A stretch of DNA of 64,000 nt from Bacteroidota bacterium (lineage in GTDB: Bacteria > Bacteroidota > Bacteroidia > Cytophagales > Cytophagaceae): the NCBI GenBank assembly GCA_023392125.1, contig JAEVZS010000023.1, positions 1 through 64,000 of the forward strand. The letters run 5' to 3'. Below the pieces are notes generated by a model, which saw only the letters and a list, made by a program, of their open reading frames with translations, did not search any database and was not told the DNA's origin. This document shows positions 62,927 to 64,000 of this stretch, one piece after another. The translations under genes were made by a program, and so were the position numbers. Every line of letters starts with the position of its first letter. The stretch's first letter is position 1.

Positions 62927-62960
62927 AAAAGCTCTGCCTGTGCCAGAGCTTTTTGTTTTT
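62927..62960 (+). terminator. Terminator after amtB
   Basis: AAAAGCTCTG (62927-62936) and CAGAGCTTTT (62944-62953), a 10-base stem, followed by TTGTTTTT. Confidence 0.88.
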
Positions 62961-62998
62961 TTAGCCGGATTAAGTTTCTGAAAACTTTCTGTTTTTCC

Positions 62999-63006
62999 TA
63001 TTTTTG
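62999..63006 (+). promoter_or_regulatory. Possible -7 box of the hisS promoter
   Basis: TATTTTTG matches TAnnTTTG. The upstream element at the expected distance is only TTCTG. Transcription would begin near 63013, leaving a leader of about nine bases before the ATG at 63022. Confidence 0.4.
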
Positions 63007-63021
63007 CCGCAAAAACGAATA

Positions 63022-64000
63022 ATGCATATCGAAAAACCTTCTTTACCTAAAGGAACCAGAGACTTCGGTCCCTCGATCATGGCCAAAAGAAAATTTATTC
63101 TTAGCACCATTGAATCAGTTTACCGAAAGTTTGGATTTCTTCCATTGGAAACACCAGCAATGGAAAATCTTTCTGTTCTGACCGGTAAATATGGTGACGA
63201 AGGCGATCAGCTGATTTTTAAGATTCTTAACTCCGGTGATTTTCTGCAAAAAGTTGCTCCTGAAAATATGCAGAACTCAAAGTCCATTACACCTGAGATA
63301 TCAGAAAAAGCGCTGCGTTATGACCTCACAGTACCTTTTGCCCGCTATGTTGTCATGAATCGTCATGAGTTGCATTTTCCTTTCAAGCGGTATCAGATCC
63401 AGCCGGTGTGGCGGGCTGACAAACCTCAGAAAGGGCGCTATCGGGAATTTTACCAATGTGATGCCGATGTTATTGGTACGGAATCATTGCTATGTGAAGC
63501 TGAAATAATAGCCATGATTAACGAGGCATTTGAAAAACTCGGAATTAAAGGATTTATAATCAAAATCAACGACCGAAAGATTTTATCCGGTATCGCTGAA
63601 GTTGCGGACTGTAAAGGCAGGGAAGCAGATCTTTGTGTCGCTATCGACAAACTGGATAAAATCGGAAAAGAAAAGGTAATTGAAGAACTTAAAACCAAAG
63701 GATTTTCGGAAGAGTCACTGACAAGGATAGATCCGATATTTGGTTTTCAGGGTACTAACCAGCAAAAAATTTCTTTTTTACATCAATATCTCAACAATTC
63801 AGTTATTGGTATTGCCGGTGTAAAAGAACTGGAAAAGATAGTAAGTATTGCTCAATCTTTGTATATTAACGACTTGAAGGTGGAAATTGACATAACTCTG
63901 GCAAGAGGATTATCTTACTATACCGGTGCTATCTTTGAAGTCAAAGCGACCGAAGTAACTATCGGCAGTATAGCCGGTGGCGGACGCTATGATAACCTGA
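63022..64000 (+). CDS. hisS: Histidine-tRNA ligase, N-terminal part (cut by window end)
   Basis: The first 326 codons of a class II synthetase that charges tRNA-His. Motif 1 is near the start (PKGTRDFGPSIMAKRK). LRYDLTVPFARYV (the first part of motif 2) and YQIQPVWRADKPQKGRYREFYQCDADV (motif 2 core, read here in parts) follow. The histidine-specific motif LARGLSYYTGAIFE is near 305 and GGGRYDNL starts motif 3. The start ATG at 63022 gives the usual short leader of this family (MHIEKPSLPKG). Nothing suggests damage; the gene runs off the right edge. Confidence 0.97.
   Translation, partial: MHIEKPSLPKGTRDFGPSIMAKRKFILSTIESVYRKFGFLPLETPAMENLSVLTGKYGDEGDQLIFKILNSGDFLQKVAPENMQNSKSITPEISEKALRYDLTVPFARYVVMNRHELHFPFKRYQIQPVWRADKPQKGRYREFYQCDADVIGTESLLCEAEIIAMINEAFEKLGIKGFIIKINDRKILSGIAEVADCKGREADLCVAIDKLDKIGKEKVIEELKTKGFSEESLTRIDPIFGFQGTNQQKISFLHQYLNNSVIGIAGVKELEKIVSIAQSLYINDLKVEIDITLARGLSYYTGAIFEVKATEVTIGSIAGGGRYDNL

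Noticed and set aside
1..64000. CRISPR arrays, prophage or integrative elements
   Set aside because: No direct-repeat arrays, integrase, phage structural genes or attachment-site repeats were seen; gene content is otherwise core-like.

Overview
The window is a chromosomal segment of a Bacteroidota bacterium, most likely a member of the Cytophagales. The signs are type IX secretion (T9SS) C-terminal sorting domains of both type A and type B, a carboxypeptidase-regulatory/DUF5686 outer membrane protein, an IgGFc-binding-type surface protein, and a lone topoisomerase subunit A of the Bacteroidota ParC type. Shine-Dalgarno sequences are nearly absent, and a few promoters match the TTG-N19-TAnnTTTG pattern of this phylum. 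Several genes appear to start with TTG (gspD, infC, tamB, and the 730-residue barrel gene). No species can be named from the sequence alone. Almost everything is ordinary core chromosome; the only mobile DNA is the end of an IS3-like element at the left edge.

Layout. 1-127: end of an insertion sequence with the first codons of its orfA. 216-1608: a small unknown gene and an orphan mreB-like gene. 1677-13372 (minus): a tightly packed 13-gene operon encoding a complete type II secretion-like / type IV pilus-like machine: pseudopilin GspG, minimal prepilin peptidase, GspE, secretin GspD, GspL-like, GspM-like, a lipoprotein, GspC-like, a MORN-repeat protein, three more pseudopilins and GspF. 13950-19255 (plus): three T9SS cargo proteins (malectin, kelch, beta-propeller with calcium repeats). 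19362-21424 (minus): a COG3014-type lipoprotein and an LpoB-like lipoprotein. 21494-30128 (minus): rpe, rplT, rpmI, infC, thrS, a TPR lipoprotein, a DUF5686 protein and a SanA-like protein. 30258-32849 (minus): topoisomerase subunit A. 33003-33903 (plus): a lipoprotein and a small barrel protein. 33961-34031: tRNA-Cys. 34196-38590 (minus): rpsA, an NlpC/P60 hydrolase, smpB and tsaD. 38599-45038 (plus): tamB, a DUF2279 lipoprotein and a DUF2027/Smr protein. Then rnpB (RNase P RNA), a sigma-54-type response regulator without a DNA-binding domain, a YkgJ-family protein (minus), a type B T9SS surface protein and an aldehyde dehydrogenase (minus). 51222-58307 (minus): a five-gene envelope operon of unknown function. 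58646-60724 (minus): an Omp85-like protein. 61240-62892 (plus): PII and AmtB for ammonium uptake. 63022-64000: hisS, cut by the window edge.

The most interesting parts are two. First, the secretion operon: all four of its pseudopilins have Ala instead of Gly before the predicted cleavage site, and its only peptidase is a half-size A24 enzyme. Second, the five-gene operon at 51222-58307 pairs two large outer membrane barrels with three exported proteins, at least two of which share a repeated jelly-roll (carbohydrate-binding-like) module. It does not look like a SusC/SusD locus and I do not recognise it as any described system. All functions are from reading motifs by eye; no database search was possible.
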